From: Planctomycetaceae bacterium | GTDB lineage: Bacteria > Planctomycetota > Planctomycetia > Pirellulales > UBA1268 | Assembly (NCBI GenBank): GCA_003509235.1 | Contig: DONH01000008.1 | Coordinates: 1 to 6,793 of the forward strand | Length of the DNA: 6,793 nucleotides | Direction of reading: 5' to 3' | Shown: one piece after another, positions 1 to 6,166 of the stretch | Numbering within the stretch: position 1 is the stretch's first letter | Layout of the letters: each line of letters opens with the position of its first letter | Notes under the pieces: generated by a model | What the model saw: only the letters and a program-made list of their open reading frames with translations | The model's database searches: none | Told to the model about the DNA's origin: nothing | Position numbers and translations under genes: made by a program

Positions 1-392
1 TGGTGGAACGGAAAACATGCCGCCGCCCATGCCGCCGCCCATGCCGCCGCCCATGCCGCCACACCAGCCGTTTGACCACCACCGCCACCGCCCATGCCGC
101 CCATGCCGCCCATGCCACCGCCACCAAATTGCGCTAAAACAGGAACTCCGACGAACGCTTTTGGCAAACGCAACGTCAGTGGCTGATCAGATTTATTATC
201 TATGACGATCTGCGCTGAGCGAGAGTCATTTGGAATATATTTAACATCAATCAGACCTGCTTCTTCTGCGTCGAGTACGTCCTGGCTCATAACAGTTGAA
301 GACTGAACCGAGGAAATGCCGTCAGCTAGGGACTGCGATAACAGGCATGCGATGAAGAAAAACAAACTGAATCCAGCGATGTATGATCTCAT
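1..392 (-). CDS. Secreted Gly/Met-rich protein, partial at left edge, frame broken by one base
   Basis: The ATG at 392-390 follows GGGAAG at a spacing of about 8 bases, a passable ribosome site. Residues 1-23 look like a signal peptide: one Arg, then a hydrophobic core rich in Phe and Leu, ending S-L-A before Asp24, so the protein should be exported. A compact region follows (about 35-88, containing YIPNDSRSAQIVI and LRLPKAFVGVPVLAQF), then a run of GGM and GGG. Frame 1 holds through GGQTAG (codons to about 63), after which the same strand reads AAWAAAW. In the frame shifted by one base it reads GGMGGGM repeated, then FSVPP at the window edge. The second reading continues the repeat and is very likely the true protein, so one G appears lost near 57-62. 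I associate this layout with small planctomycete exported proteins of unknown function, from memory only. The C-terminus lies outside the window. Confidence 0.68.
   Translation of the reverse strand, partial: MRSYIAGFSLFFFIACLLSQSLADGISSVQSSTVMSQDVLDAEEAGLIDVKYIPNDSRSAQIVIDNKSDQPLTLRLPKAFVGVPVLAQFGGGGMGGMGGMGGGGGGQTAGVAAWAAAWAAAWAAACFPFH
16..116 (-). repeat. Gly/Met-coding tandem repeats, 12-base and 9-base periods
   Basis: On the plus strand, CAT triplets recur at 16, 28, 40 and 52 in a perfect 12-base period of catgccgccgcc, encoding GGGM on the minus strand. A second block has CAT at 93, 102 and 111 in a 9-base period, encoding GGM. Between them lie GGT/GGC glycine codons and a short non-repeat spacer (63-74, encoding Q-T-A-G). 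Both periods are multiples of three, so loss or gain of whole units keeps frame. The two blocks are nevertheless in different frames from each other. GC-rich units of this kind are prone to slippage. Confidence 0.85.
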
Positions 393-567
393 TTGAAATC
401 TTCCCAGTCGTAAATGTGCGAAGGCCCAGAATGCAGTTGAAGAATCTCTCCTCATTCGCCATGCAAAACTGGCGTTCAGCCCAGGCAACTATATCTTCTA
501 GTATTGCTTCGGCTGTTAGCAAAGGGAAACCTGACCAAGTCGACCAGATGTATTGTTCAGGCGACAT
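322..567 (-). CDS. Doubtful short ORF downstream of rpsI
   Basis: This 81-codon ORF begins with ATG 28 bases after the rpsI stop and overlaps the start of the exported-protein gene by 71 bases in another frame. No Shine-Dalgarno sequence precedes it. Its first 60 residues have a plausible soluble composition (Trp-rich start, then an acidic stretch ILEDIVAWAE), but I recognise no family. The last 20 or so residues are only the shifted reading of the neighbour's signal peptide. It could be a small gene in the ribosomal operon or chance coding in a spacer. An antisense ORF of similar length covers the same stretch, which argues for chance. Confidence 0.2.
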   Translation of the reverse strand: MSPEQYIWSTWSGFPLLTAEAILEDIVAWAERQFCMANEERFFNCILGLRTFTTGKISNEIIHRWIQFVFLHRMPVIAVPS

Positions 568-594
568 AGAGCGTTGAATCGTGTTATGACTACT

Positions 595-1077
595 TTAACG
601 CTTGGAAAACTGTGTTCCGCGACGAGCACCACGAAGACCGTATTTCTTTCGTTCTTTCATTCGACCATCACGAGTCAGGAGTCCACCTTGACGAAGCGGT
701 TCGGCTAATTCAGCGTCAAAGTCCTTGAGAGCACGAGCGATCCCGAGACGACACGCACCAGCCTGTCCCGAGGCACCGCCACCGTGGACGGTTATATCAA
801 CATCAACCGTCTTCTCTTGACCGACGTGCCCAAGAGCACCGGAAACCAGTTCCCGATCTTTCAAGGAGGGAAAGTAAACATCCAGAGGACGTTTATTCAC
901 TGTGATGGCTCCAGCACCCGATCGTAATCGAACTCGCGCAATCGCAGATTTGCGTCGACCAGTCGCAATCACATTGCCTGCTAAATCCACACGTTTCTTC
1001 GGCAGTGATGACGCAGGCGCCGTTGGAGCAGCAACTGCTGGTGATGGTATTACTTCTGTCGAAGAATCGGTAGACAT
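595..1077 (-). CDS. rpsI: 30S ribosomal protein S9 (uS9)
   Basis: S9 is a small-subunit protein whose basic C-terminal tail reaches the P-site tRNA. The family hallmarks are present: TGRRKSAIARVRL at residues 39-51, the VHGGGASGQAGA glycine-rich loop, GIARAL, LTRDGRMKERKKYG, and the invariant QFSKR end. I chose the ATG at 1077 (160 residues) because GGAG lies 9 bases upstream at 1090-1087. A TTG five codons further upstream would start inside that ribosome site. Bacterial S9 is usually about 130 residues, and the extra 30 or so here are an N-terminal Ala/Pro/Ser-rich segment, probably disordered. It lies 48 bases downstream of rplM and is presumably cotranscribed with it, the usual bacterial pairing. 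Confidence 0.97.
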   Translation of the reverse strand: MSTDSSTEVIPSPAVAAPTAPASSLPKKRVDLAGNVIATGRRKSAIARVRLRSGAGAITVNKRPLDVYFPSLKDRELVSGALGHVGQEKTVDVDITVHGGGASGQAGACRLGIARALKDFDAELAEPLRQGGLLTRDGRMKERKKYGLRGARRGTQFSKR

Positions 1078-1086
1078 ACTGTCGAA

Positions 1087-1090
1087 CTCC
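1087..1090 (-). promoter_or_regulatory. Shine-Dalgarno GGAG deciding the rpsI start
   Basis: The minus strand reads TTGGAGTTCGACAGT before the ATG at 1077, placing GGAG 9 bases from that start. It overlaps the alternative in-frame TTG at 1092, so ribosomes should initiate at the ATG. Confidence 0.65.
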
Positions 1091-1125
1091 AAATTGATAT
1101 AAACAGGTGATTCTTAAAAAATAGG

Positions 1126-1578
1126 TTACTGGCCAACAGTACAACGCGCACCGAGTTCTTTTGGCTCGGGGCTCTGTGCAGCATGAGGATGATCCGGACC
1201 GGCATACACTTTCAGTTTGCTCAGCATACTGCGACCTAGCTTATTTTTTGGCAGCATACGTCGGACTGCTTCCTCTAGGATAAGCGATGGACGACGCTCA
1301 CGTCGCTTCTCAGCTGTCTCTACTTTCAGCCCGGTATAACCGGTATACCAACGATATTCTTTTTGCTGCCATTTATCACCGCCGAATTCAACTTTTTCAG
1401 CATTCACCACAACAATAAAATCGCCAGTATCGACATGTGGGGTATACGTCGGTCGGTGCTTACCCATCAGGATCGTCGCAATGTCACTCGCAAGACGTCC
1501 AACTCGTTTTTCATTGGCATCTACTAACCACCATCGTTGTTCGACTTCACCTGGCTTGGCCATGAATGTTTTGTTCAT
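1126..1578 (-). CDS. rplM: 50S ribosomal protein L13 (uL13)
   Basis: L13 is an early-assembling large-subunit protein. This 150-residue product matches the usual length of about 142-150. Family motifs in order: NKTFMAKPGEVEQRWWLVDA at the start, VGRLAS, the GKHRPTYTPHVDTGDFIVVV core, YRWYTGYTG, then AVRRMLPKNKLGRSML and KLKVYAGPDHPHAAQ near the end. I start it at the ATG at 1578, where the homology to other L13 proteins begins. An in-frame TTG ten codons upstream would add a non-homologous stretch. There is no strong Shine-Dalgarno site, only an A-rich leader with GTGA. It is the first gene of the rplM-rpsI unit, with a good promoter about 140 bases upstream. Confidence 0.97.
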   Translation of the reverse strand: MNKTFMAKPGEVEQRWWLVDANEKRVGRLASDIATILMGKHRPTYTPHVDTGDFIVVVNAEKVEFGGDKWQQKEYRWYTGYTGLKVETAEKRRERRPSLILEEAVRRMLPKNKLGRSMLSKLKVYAGPDHPHAAQSPEPKELGARCTVGQ

Positions 1579-1713
1579 CGTATTTTTCACTTTTCTTTGG
1601 TTCGGCAAAACGGTTTCTCACACCGCAGCCACACAAAACTGCCCGAATAAGTGACTTCCTGCTATGGAGCACTCTTTTGGGTTCATGCAGACTTATAGTT
1701 GCCAGAGCCCCGG

Positions 1714-1742
1714 AGAATACCAGCGTACCAACAACTTCTCAA
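1714..1742 (-). promoter_or_regulatory. Sigma70-like promoter for rplM-rpsI
   Basis: The minus strand carries TTGAGA (1742-1737, five of six matches to the -35 consensus). A spacer of exactly 17 bases follows, then TATTCT (1719-1714, four of six) with an extended -10 TGG directly before it. Transcription would begin near 1707 and give a leader of about 130 bases before the rplM ATG. The position and orientation fit the strongly expressed ribosomal operon. Confidence 0.6.
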
Positions 1743-1766
1743 GTCTCCCTCCTACTCACCGCAGGA

Positions 1767-1782
1767 TGGCACCGATTTGCCA
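1767..1782. repeat. Short inverted repeat TGGCA-N6-TGCCA
   Basis: TGGCA (1767-1771) and TGCCA (1778-1782) form a perfect 5-base dyad around CCGATT. It lies about 25 bases upstream of the rplM -35 box and 25 bases upstream of the candidate pntAA -35 box. Its left half is part of GGCACCGA, which recurs at 1809-1816. It could be an operator, but a 5-base dyad also arises easily by chance. Confidence 0.25.
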
Positions 1783-1806
1783 ACTGACCCCAGAAAGTGC
1801 AGAATC

Positions 1807-1835
1807 TTGGCACCGAGCCGTTCGAGGCGTTGAAT
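1807..1835 (+). promoter_or_regulatory. Candidate promoter for the transhydrogenase operon
   Basis: TTGGCA (1807-1812, five of six at -35) is followed by a 17-base spacer and TTGAAT (1830-1835, four of six at -10). A start near 1842 would leave a leader of about 85 bases before pntAA. The -35 overlaps one copy of the GGCACCGA direct repeat. The match is modest and other placements are possible. Confidence 0.3.
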
Positions 1836-1926
1836 CACCCCAAAAATACCAAAATCACAATCGCTGCTTGCGTCGTTATTCGTCATCAAGCAATCCTCCT
1901 ATTCCCTTTTAATCTCGAGCCACGCA

Positions 1927-3129
1927 ATGAAAGTAGCGGTTATTAAGGAACTTTTCCCCGGTGAGCACAGAGTAGCTCTCGTTCCTGCAATTGTCAGCAC
2001 TCTCGTTAAAGCCAATCACGACGTACTCATCGAGAGTAACGCAGGGATTGCGGCTGGTTATAGTGACGCCGATTATGAGCAGGCAGGAGGAACGATTGTT
2101 CATCGAGACGAGGCTTTCGAGGCTGACTGCGTACTCACTGTTCGCACCTGTGGAGCCGCTGGCGAAACATGGGAATCAGACCGCAAAAGAATGTCATCCA
2201 AGTCCGTGATTATCGGGATGGCTGACCCACTCGGCAGCTGTCAAGCGTGTCTTGAAGACGCCAAGACTGGGGCAACTATCTACGCATTGGAACTCGTTCC
2301 TCGTATTACTCGCGCTCAAAGCATGGATGTCTTATCAAGCCAGGCAAATATCGCAGGGTACGAAGCTGTGCTTCTAGGAGCTACGGCACTTAAGAAAATC
2401 CTGCCAATGATGACAACCGCGGCAGGGACGATTCGTCCTGCCAAGGCGCTCATTCTTGGAGCTGGCGTTGCTGGGCTTCAGGCGATCGCAACTGCCAAAC
2501 GGCTTGGCGCACAGGTCCTTGCTTATGACGTTCGGCCTGCAGTGAAAGAACAGGTAGAGAGTCTCGGGGCAAAATTTGTCGAACTCGACCTAGAAACGGA
2601 ATCGAGTGAAACCAAGGGCGGATATGCCAAAGCCATGACGGACGAGTTCTACAAAAAGCAGCAAGAACTACTTGGTAAAGTCATAGCGGAATGTGATCTT
2701 GTCATCACGACAGCCCTTATACCGGGGAAGCCGGCACCGACACTCATTACCAAGGCAATGGTTGAGGGCATGCAACCCGGAAGTGTGATTGTAGACCTCG
2801 CAGCAGAGCGAGGTGGTAATTGCGAGATGACCACTCCTGGCGAAACAACATGCTTCAACGGCATTACAGTTCTTGGCCCAACCAATCTTCCAGCTGAGGT
2901 GGCCACACACACCAGTCAACTTTACTCAAAAAACATTGTTACCTTTTTGAACCATCTTGTTAGCTGTGGTTTCCCTCAGGAGACATCAGATGACGAAATC
3001 TGCAGAGAAACACTAGTCACTCAAAACGGAGAAGTTGTTCACGCACGAGTGAGAGACTCGGCTGGAATGCCACAATTGCACTGTGAATCGCCTTCACCAG
3101 AAAGCACCGGGAACACTTCATCTTCCTAA
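1927..3129 (+). CDS. pntAA: NAD(P) transhydrogenase subunit alpha part 1 (domain I, NAD(H)-binding)
   Basis: This is the peripheral, cytoplasmic NAD(H)-binding subunit of the proton-translocating transhydrogenase. It passes hydride between NADH and the NADP(H) bound by PntB. The 400-residue protein opens with KELFPGEHRVALVP, the alanine-dehydrogenase/PNT N-terminal signature. The nicotinamide-binding loop PRITRAQSMD carries Arg126, Gln131 and Asp134, with Ser137 after it, spaced as in the Rhodospirillum rubrum RQD loop. A Rossmann GAGVAG (178-183) and Asp201 in YDVRP fit NAD rather than NADP binding. DLAAERGGNCE (290-300) and TNLPAEVATHTSQLYSKN (319-336) are further conserved blocks. The last 30 or so residues are a Ser/Pro-rich tail with no match I know. 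The ATG has no clear Shine-Dalgarno site. It could be mistaken for alanine dehydrogenase, but the RQD loop and neighbours settle the call. First gene of pntAA-pntAB-pntB. Confidence 0.95.
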   Translation: MKVAVIKELFPGEHRVALVPAIVSTLVKANHDVLIESNAGIAAGYSDADYEQAGGTIVHRDEAFEADCVLTVRTCGAAGETWESDRKRMSSKSVIIGMADPLGSCQACLEDAKTGATIYALELVPRITRAQSMDVLSSQANIAGYEAVLLGATALKKILPMMTTAAGTIRPAKALILGAGVAGLQAIATAKRLGAQVLAYDVRPAVKEQVESLGAKFVELDLETESSETKGGYAKAMTDEFYKKQQELLGKVIAECDLVITTALIPGKPAPTLITKAMVEGMQPGSVIVDLAAERGGNCEMTTPGETTCFNGITVLGPTNLPAEVATHTSQLYSKNIVTFLNHLVSCGFPQETSDDEICRETLVTQNGEVVHARVRDSAGMPQLHCESPSPESTGNTSSS

Positions 3130-3173
3130 CAAACGATTGAAACCCTCCTTTTGTACAGTCACGAGATCATCTA

Positions 3174-3527
3174 ATGATTATTGTTCTACTTGCCAACGTA
3201 CTACCGCTTCTGGCAACTTCACCGACTCTTGGTGAAGATCCGGCCTCTCGATTCATTCGTCTCCTTACAGTTTTTTTGCTAGCGATGTGGGTTGGCTTCG
3301 AAGTCATTACAAAAGTTCCACAACGTCTTCACACTCCTTTAACGAGTGGGTCAAATGCAATTTCTGGTGTCACGGTTGTTGGTGCCTTGGTTGTCGCCGG
3401 CAGCCTAACAACAGGATTTGGAACCTTATTTGGGCTTCTGGCAGTCTTGCTGGCAATGATCAATGTAGCCGGAGGCTTTGTCGTAACGCACAGAATGCTT
3501 GAAATGTTTAACCCGAAAAAGAAGTAG
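3174..3527 (+). CDS. pntAB: NAD(P) transhydrogenase subunit alpha part 2 (membrane domain II)
   Basis: This small membrane subunit forms, with the N-terminal half of PntB, the proton channel of the transhydrogenase. Conserved segments are FLLAMWVGFEVITKVP (34-49), LHTPLTSGSNAISG (52-65) and the closing GGFVVTHRMLEMF (100-112), followed by Lys-rich PKKK. Three expected membrane helices sit at about 28-47, 62-79 and 85-105. Before them is an extra hydrophobic stretch (residues 1-16) and a short polar linker. Family members I recall start close to the first helix, so this N-terminus is about 20 residues longer. It could be a cleaved signal-like segment or a fourth helix. There is no other in-frame start until Met38, which would cut helix 1. 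It starts 44 bases after pntAA, with only a weak GAG upstream. Confidence 0.93.
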   Translation: MIIVLLANVLPLLATSPTLGEDPASRFIRLLTVFLLAMWVGFEVITKVPQRLHTPLTSGSNAISGVTVVGALVVAGSLTTGFGTLFGLLAVLLAMINVAGGFVVTHRMLEMFNPKKK

Positions 3528-3563
3528 CCCAACTGGTTATAGCTTTCACTCTTTCTGTTATCT

Positions 3564-3571
3564 AAAAAGGA
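3564..3571 (+). promoter_or_regulatory. Shine-Dalgarno of pntB
   Basis: AAAAAGGA sits 6 bases before the ATG at 3578, the clearest ribosome site in the plus-strand operon. The two upstream genes have weak or no such site, so pntB may be translated more efficiently than they are. Confidence 0.6.
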
Positions 3572-3577
3572 TTTCTT

Positions 3578-5035
3578 ATGTCGAGCCAGGTATGGATCAA
3601 TCTCGCCTACCTCACCTCCTCAATGCTGTTCATTGTTGCTTTCAAGCAAATGAGCGGGCCGCGGACTGCTGTTCGTGGCAATCTTCTCGGTGCCGTAGGC
3701 ATGGCTATCGCGATAGTGGCTGCCTGCTTCGAACAACCTGTCACGACGAGTATTGCTGCACATGGCTTCTGGCCACTTCTCTTATTGGTGCTCTTTGCTG
3801 GTGTTGGCGGTGGTATTGGCGCAACAATGGCACGTCGCTGGCCAATGACGGGAATGCCACAGATGGTTGCTCTCCTCAACGGATTCGGAGGCGCTGCTTC
3901 AATGCTCGTCGCTGCGGCCGAACTAACCAGCACTCGAGCCGTTGCCAGATTTGAAGAAGGAACTCGACAGGCAGTTGCAGTCGCTTCGCTTGAGCCCTGG
4001 ACGCAATTTGCAATTGCAATTGGTCTAGCATGCTTTATTGGCTCCGTTACCTTGACCGGAAGTCTTGTCGCATTTGGGAAACTTCACGAACTGCCACAAT
4101 TCAAGAAGCCATGGGATAATCCCAATAGAAAATGGGTTAGTCTGGCACTCGCACTCGCTGCTCTTTTTCTCATGTGGGGAGTATTCAGCACATCCCAGCT
4201 ACTGTTCTTTCTTCTTCTTGTACTTGTTGCAGCCGCTCTTGGAGTCACCCTCACACTTCCAATCGGTGGGGCTGACATGCCAGTGGTTATCTGCCTCCTA
4301 AACAGTTACTCGGGGCTAGCCGCTGCGGCCGCAGGTTTTGTTATCGACAACTCAGTTCTGGTGATTGCTGGATCACTCGTTGGAGCGAGCGGCCTCATTT
4401 TGACAGCTATCATGTGTCAGGCTATGAATCGCTCACTCATCGGCGTCCTATTCGGTGGCCTAGGCACGACCGCTACCATCGATGCTGACGAAGTCTATGC
4501 CGGCAAGATAAAGTCTGCAGACACTGAAGAGTTAGCCATGGTACTTGAGCAAGCAGATCGTGTTGTCATTGTGCCTGGCTATGGTTTGGCTGTTGCTCAA
4601 GCACAGCATGCAGTCAGAGAACTCGCTGATGTCCTTGAAGAGCGAGGCACATCTATAGCATACGCGATCCACCCAGTTGCTGGAAGAATGCCGGGACATA
4701 TGAACGTGCTGCTCGCCGAGGCCGACATACCGTATGAACAACTCTGCGAAATGGATGATATCAATCCCACTTTTCCTGAAACCGATGTGGCTATCGTTAT
4801 CGGTGCCAACGACGTTGTGAACCCCGCTGCTCGTAATGATCCTGATAGCCCGATTGCAGGCATGCCCATACTCGATGTTGATAAAGCGCAAACAGTCGTT
4901 GTGATCAAGCGATCACTTTCACCCGGGTTTGCTGGAATCCCAAACCCACTTTTTGCTGCAGACAACACGCTGATGTATTTTGCTGATGGAAAAAAGGCCT
5001 TGATTGACTTAACTGCTGCCATTGCAAGAGACTAG
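3578..5035 (+). CDS. pntB: NAD(P) transhydrogenase subunit beta (domains II and III, NADP(H)-binding)
   Basis: PntB supplies most of the proton channel and the NADP(H) site, coupling proton entry to NADPH formation. The 485 residues match the family length. Residues 1-300 are membrane domain II with about eight to nine hydrophobic helices and the conserved blocks MPQMVALLNGFGG (93-105) and GGADMPVVICLLNSYSG (230-246). Asp233 and Asn242 there correspond, from memory, to E. coli beta Asp213 and Asn222. The channel position held by His91 in E. coli is Asn101 here. Domain III follows (about 320-485): PGYGLAVAQAQ (333-343), HPVAGRMPGHMNVLLAEA (365-382), IGANDVVNPAA (408-418) and the KRSLSPGFAGIPNPLF nucleotide-covering loop (444-459). 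It is the last gene of the operon. Its TAG is 3 bases from the hemW stop on the opposite strand. Confidence 0.97.
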   Translation: MSSQVWINLAYLTSSMLFIVAFKQMSGPRTAVRGNLLGAVGMAIAIVAACFEQPVTTSIAAHGFWPLLLLVLFAGVGGGIGATMARRWPMTGMPQMVALLNGFGGAASMLVAAAELTSTRAVARFEEGTRQAVAVASLEPWTQFAIAIGLACFIGSVTLTGSLVAFGKLHELPQFKKPWDNPNRKWVSLALALAALFLMWGVFSTSQLLFFLLLVLVAAALGVTLTLPIGGADMPVVICLLNSYSGLAAAAAGFVIDNSVLVIAGSLVGASGLILTAIMCQAMNRSLIGVLFGGLGTTATIDADEVYAGKIKSADTEELAMVLEQADRVVIVPGYGLAVAQAQHAVRELADVLEERGTSIAYAIHPVAGRMPGHMNVLLAEADIPYEQLCEMDDINPTFPETDVAIVIGANDVVNPAARNDPDSPIAGMPILDVDKAQTVVVIKRSLSPGFAGIPNPLFAADNTLMYFADGKKALIDLTAAIARD

Positions 5036-5038
5036 CCC

Positions 5039-6166
5039 TCACAGCACAGCTGACCAAAGCGAATCTGACAACAGCAAACCAGAACGAGTCAGTCGAATGC
5101 GGTAGCCGTCATCTTCAGCAAGGCCAGCGGCAACCCATGCTTGAATTGGCTTCTTGGCTAAATCATCAACCTCAAAACCACTTGCTTGAAAGAATGCTTG
5201 TCGGTCTACACCACATTGTTGGCGAAGACCAAGAACGAGTCTTTCGCGAGCTGCTCCCTCTGGCGTCATCGTGTCAACATCGCCAGTGACACTCTGATCA
5301 TTGAGTAGTTTTTTTATCCAGCCACTCACGCTTCTCACATTTGTCGTTCTTTTTCGTCCATCAAACCGAGCGGCTCCGGGACCAAATGCTTCCCATGTCC
5401 GACAATCCCAATAGGCTTCATTATGCCGACAGGTCATAGCCGGCTGGGCAAAGTTTGAAACTTCATACTGCTGATATCCCGCAACCGATAACCGATCTAT
5501 CACCAACTCATACATTTCTCGTTCAAGATCTTCAACAACTGGAGTGAGTGTCCCCCGTGCGCGCTTTCCCCAAAAAGCAGTTCCTTCCTCCCACGTTAAA
5601 CAGTAGACAGAAACATGATGAGCGCAGAGGGAAATAATCTCCTCAACATCGCGAGCAACCAGATCGAGCGTCTGCTCCGGAACAGCTATTATGAGGTCGA
5701 CACTTACTGTTAAGTCAGATCCCCTTAACAAGTCCATTACCCGCCGCACATCACTCTCTCGATGATCACGATCAAGTTGCTCGAGTGTCATCGAGTTAAG
5801 GGACTGAACACCTAGGCTTACCCGATTAATCCCACACGCATGGAATGCCTTGACCATATCTTCGTTAACGTCTAACGGGTTCGCTTCGATCGTTACTTCG
5901 GCGACCGGTGACGGCTGCAAGGCCTCATGAAATCCTGAGAACAAACGCTTCACGCCGTCGGGCCCCATATGAGTTGGGGTACCGCCGCCGAGATATAGTG
6001 TGTCCAATTCGATTGGCTGGGTGAGCCGCTTCAGCTCGACTCCTAAGGCTGTGAAATAGTCCTCAAAAAGATCATCTCGTCCGGCTACCAATGTAAAATC
6101 ACAATAACCGCAACGATGACGACAGAAAGGCACATGAACATAGGCATGCCGAATATAACTGTTCAC
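5039..6166 (-). CDS. hemW: Radical SAM heme chaperone HemW
   Basis: HemW belongs to the HemN-like radical SAM family and acts as a heme-trafficking protein. It is often misannotated as oxygen-independent coproporphyrinogen III oxidase. With GTG 6166 as the start (375 residues), Cys15, Cys19 and Cys22 form the CX3CX2C 4Fe-4S site in FCRHRCGYCDF. CDF after the third Cys is typical of HemW rather than HemN. Other landmarks are GGGTP (60-64), TIEANP (92-97), SLGVQS (117-122), the HemW signature YEVSNFA (234-240), HNEAYW (248-253) and a C-terminal winged-helix-like region. The common DLIYGLPGQT block reads DLIIAVPEQT here. GTG 6166 overlaps the upstream stop as GTGA and has AGGTG 5 bases before it. 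A GTG at 6172 is the alternative, adding two residues. It follows and overlaps the RNase Z-like gene, suggesting translational coupling. Confidence 0.93.
   Translation of the reverse strand: MNSYIRHAYVHVPFCRHRCGYCDFTLVAGRDDLFEDYFTALGVELKRLTQPIELDTLYLGGGTPTHMGPDGVKRLFSGFHEALQPSPVAEVTIEANPLDVNEDMVKAFHACGINRVSLGVQSLNSMTLEQLDRDHRESDVRRVMDLLRGSDLTVSVDLIIAVPEQTLDLVARDVEEIISLCAHHVSVYCLTWEEGTAFWGKRARGTLTPVVEDLEREMYELVIDRLSVAGYQQYEVSNFAQPAMTCRHNEAYWDCRTWEAFGPGAARFDGRKRTTNVRSVSGWIKKLLNDQSVTGDVDTMTPEGAARERLVLGLRQQCGVDRQAFFQASGFEVDDLAKKPIQAWVAAGLAEDDGYRIRLTRSGLLLSDSLWSAVL

Larger units (their letters stand above)
1579..1926. other. Divergent intergenic region between rplM and pntAA
   Basis: This 348-base region separates the minus-strand ribosomal operon from the plus-strand transhydrogenase operon. 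I see no credible gene in it. The short plus-strand ORFs lack ribosome sites and a protein-like composition, and they run across the rplM promoter. It contains a convincing rplM promoter (1714-1742), a candidate pntAA promoter (1807-1835), a 5-6-5 inverted repeat (1767-1782) and an 8-base direct repeat GGCACCGA at 1768-1775 and 1809-1816. The roughly 130-base rplM leader has short complementary segments that might fold. Confidence 0.75.

Noticed and set aside
17..205. Plus-strand ORF beginning MPPPMPPPMPPP
   Set aside because: It is the complement of the Gly/Met repeat. It has no ribosome site or conserved domain, and the minus-strand reading has a signal peptide and a family-like core.
538..554. 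Possible terminator hairpin around GTCGAC after rpsI
   Set aside because: The dyad is imperfect and no T-run follows it on the minus strand.
383..577. Plus-strand 64-codon ORF opposite the spacer after rpsI
   Set aside because: It has no ribosome site and is antisense to the start of the exported-protein gene. Its composition shows nothing beyond chance.
1078..1092. Upstream TTG start for rpsI
   Set aside because: The TTG overlaps the GGAG ribosome site that serves the ATG at 1077.
1579..1608. Upstream TTG start for rplM
   Set aside because: The ten added residues do not match the L13 N-terminus, which begins at the ATG at 1578.
1664..1912. Plus-strand 82-codon ORF in the divergent intergenic region
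   Set aside because: It runs antisense through the rplM promoter, lacks a ribosome site, and has a Ser/His/Pro-heavy composition with no recognisable fold.
3499..3954. Plus-strand 151-codon Cys/Arg-rich ORF
   Set aside because: It is an out-of-frame shadow of pntB, whose frame shows clear family motifs throughout.
4532..5022. Minus-strand ORFs of 119 and 141 codons
   Set aside because: Both are antisense shadows of PntB domain III. The plus strand carries the conserved NADP-binding motifs.
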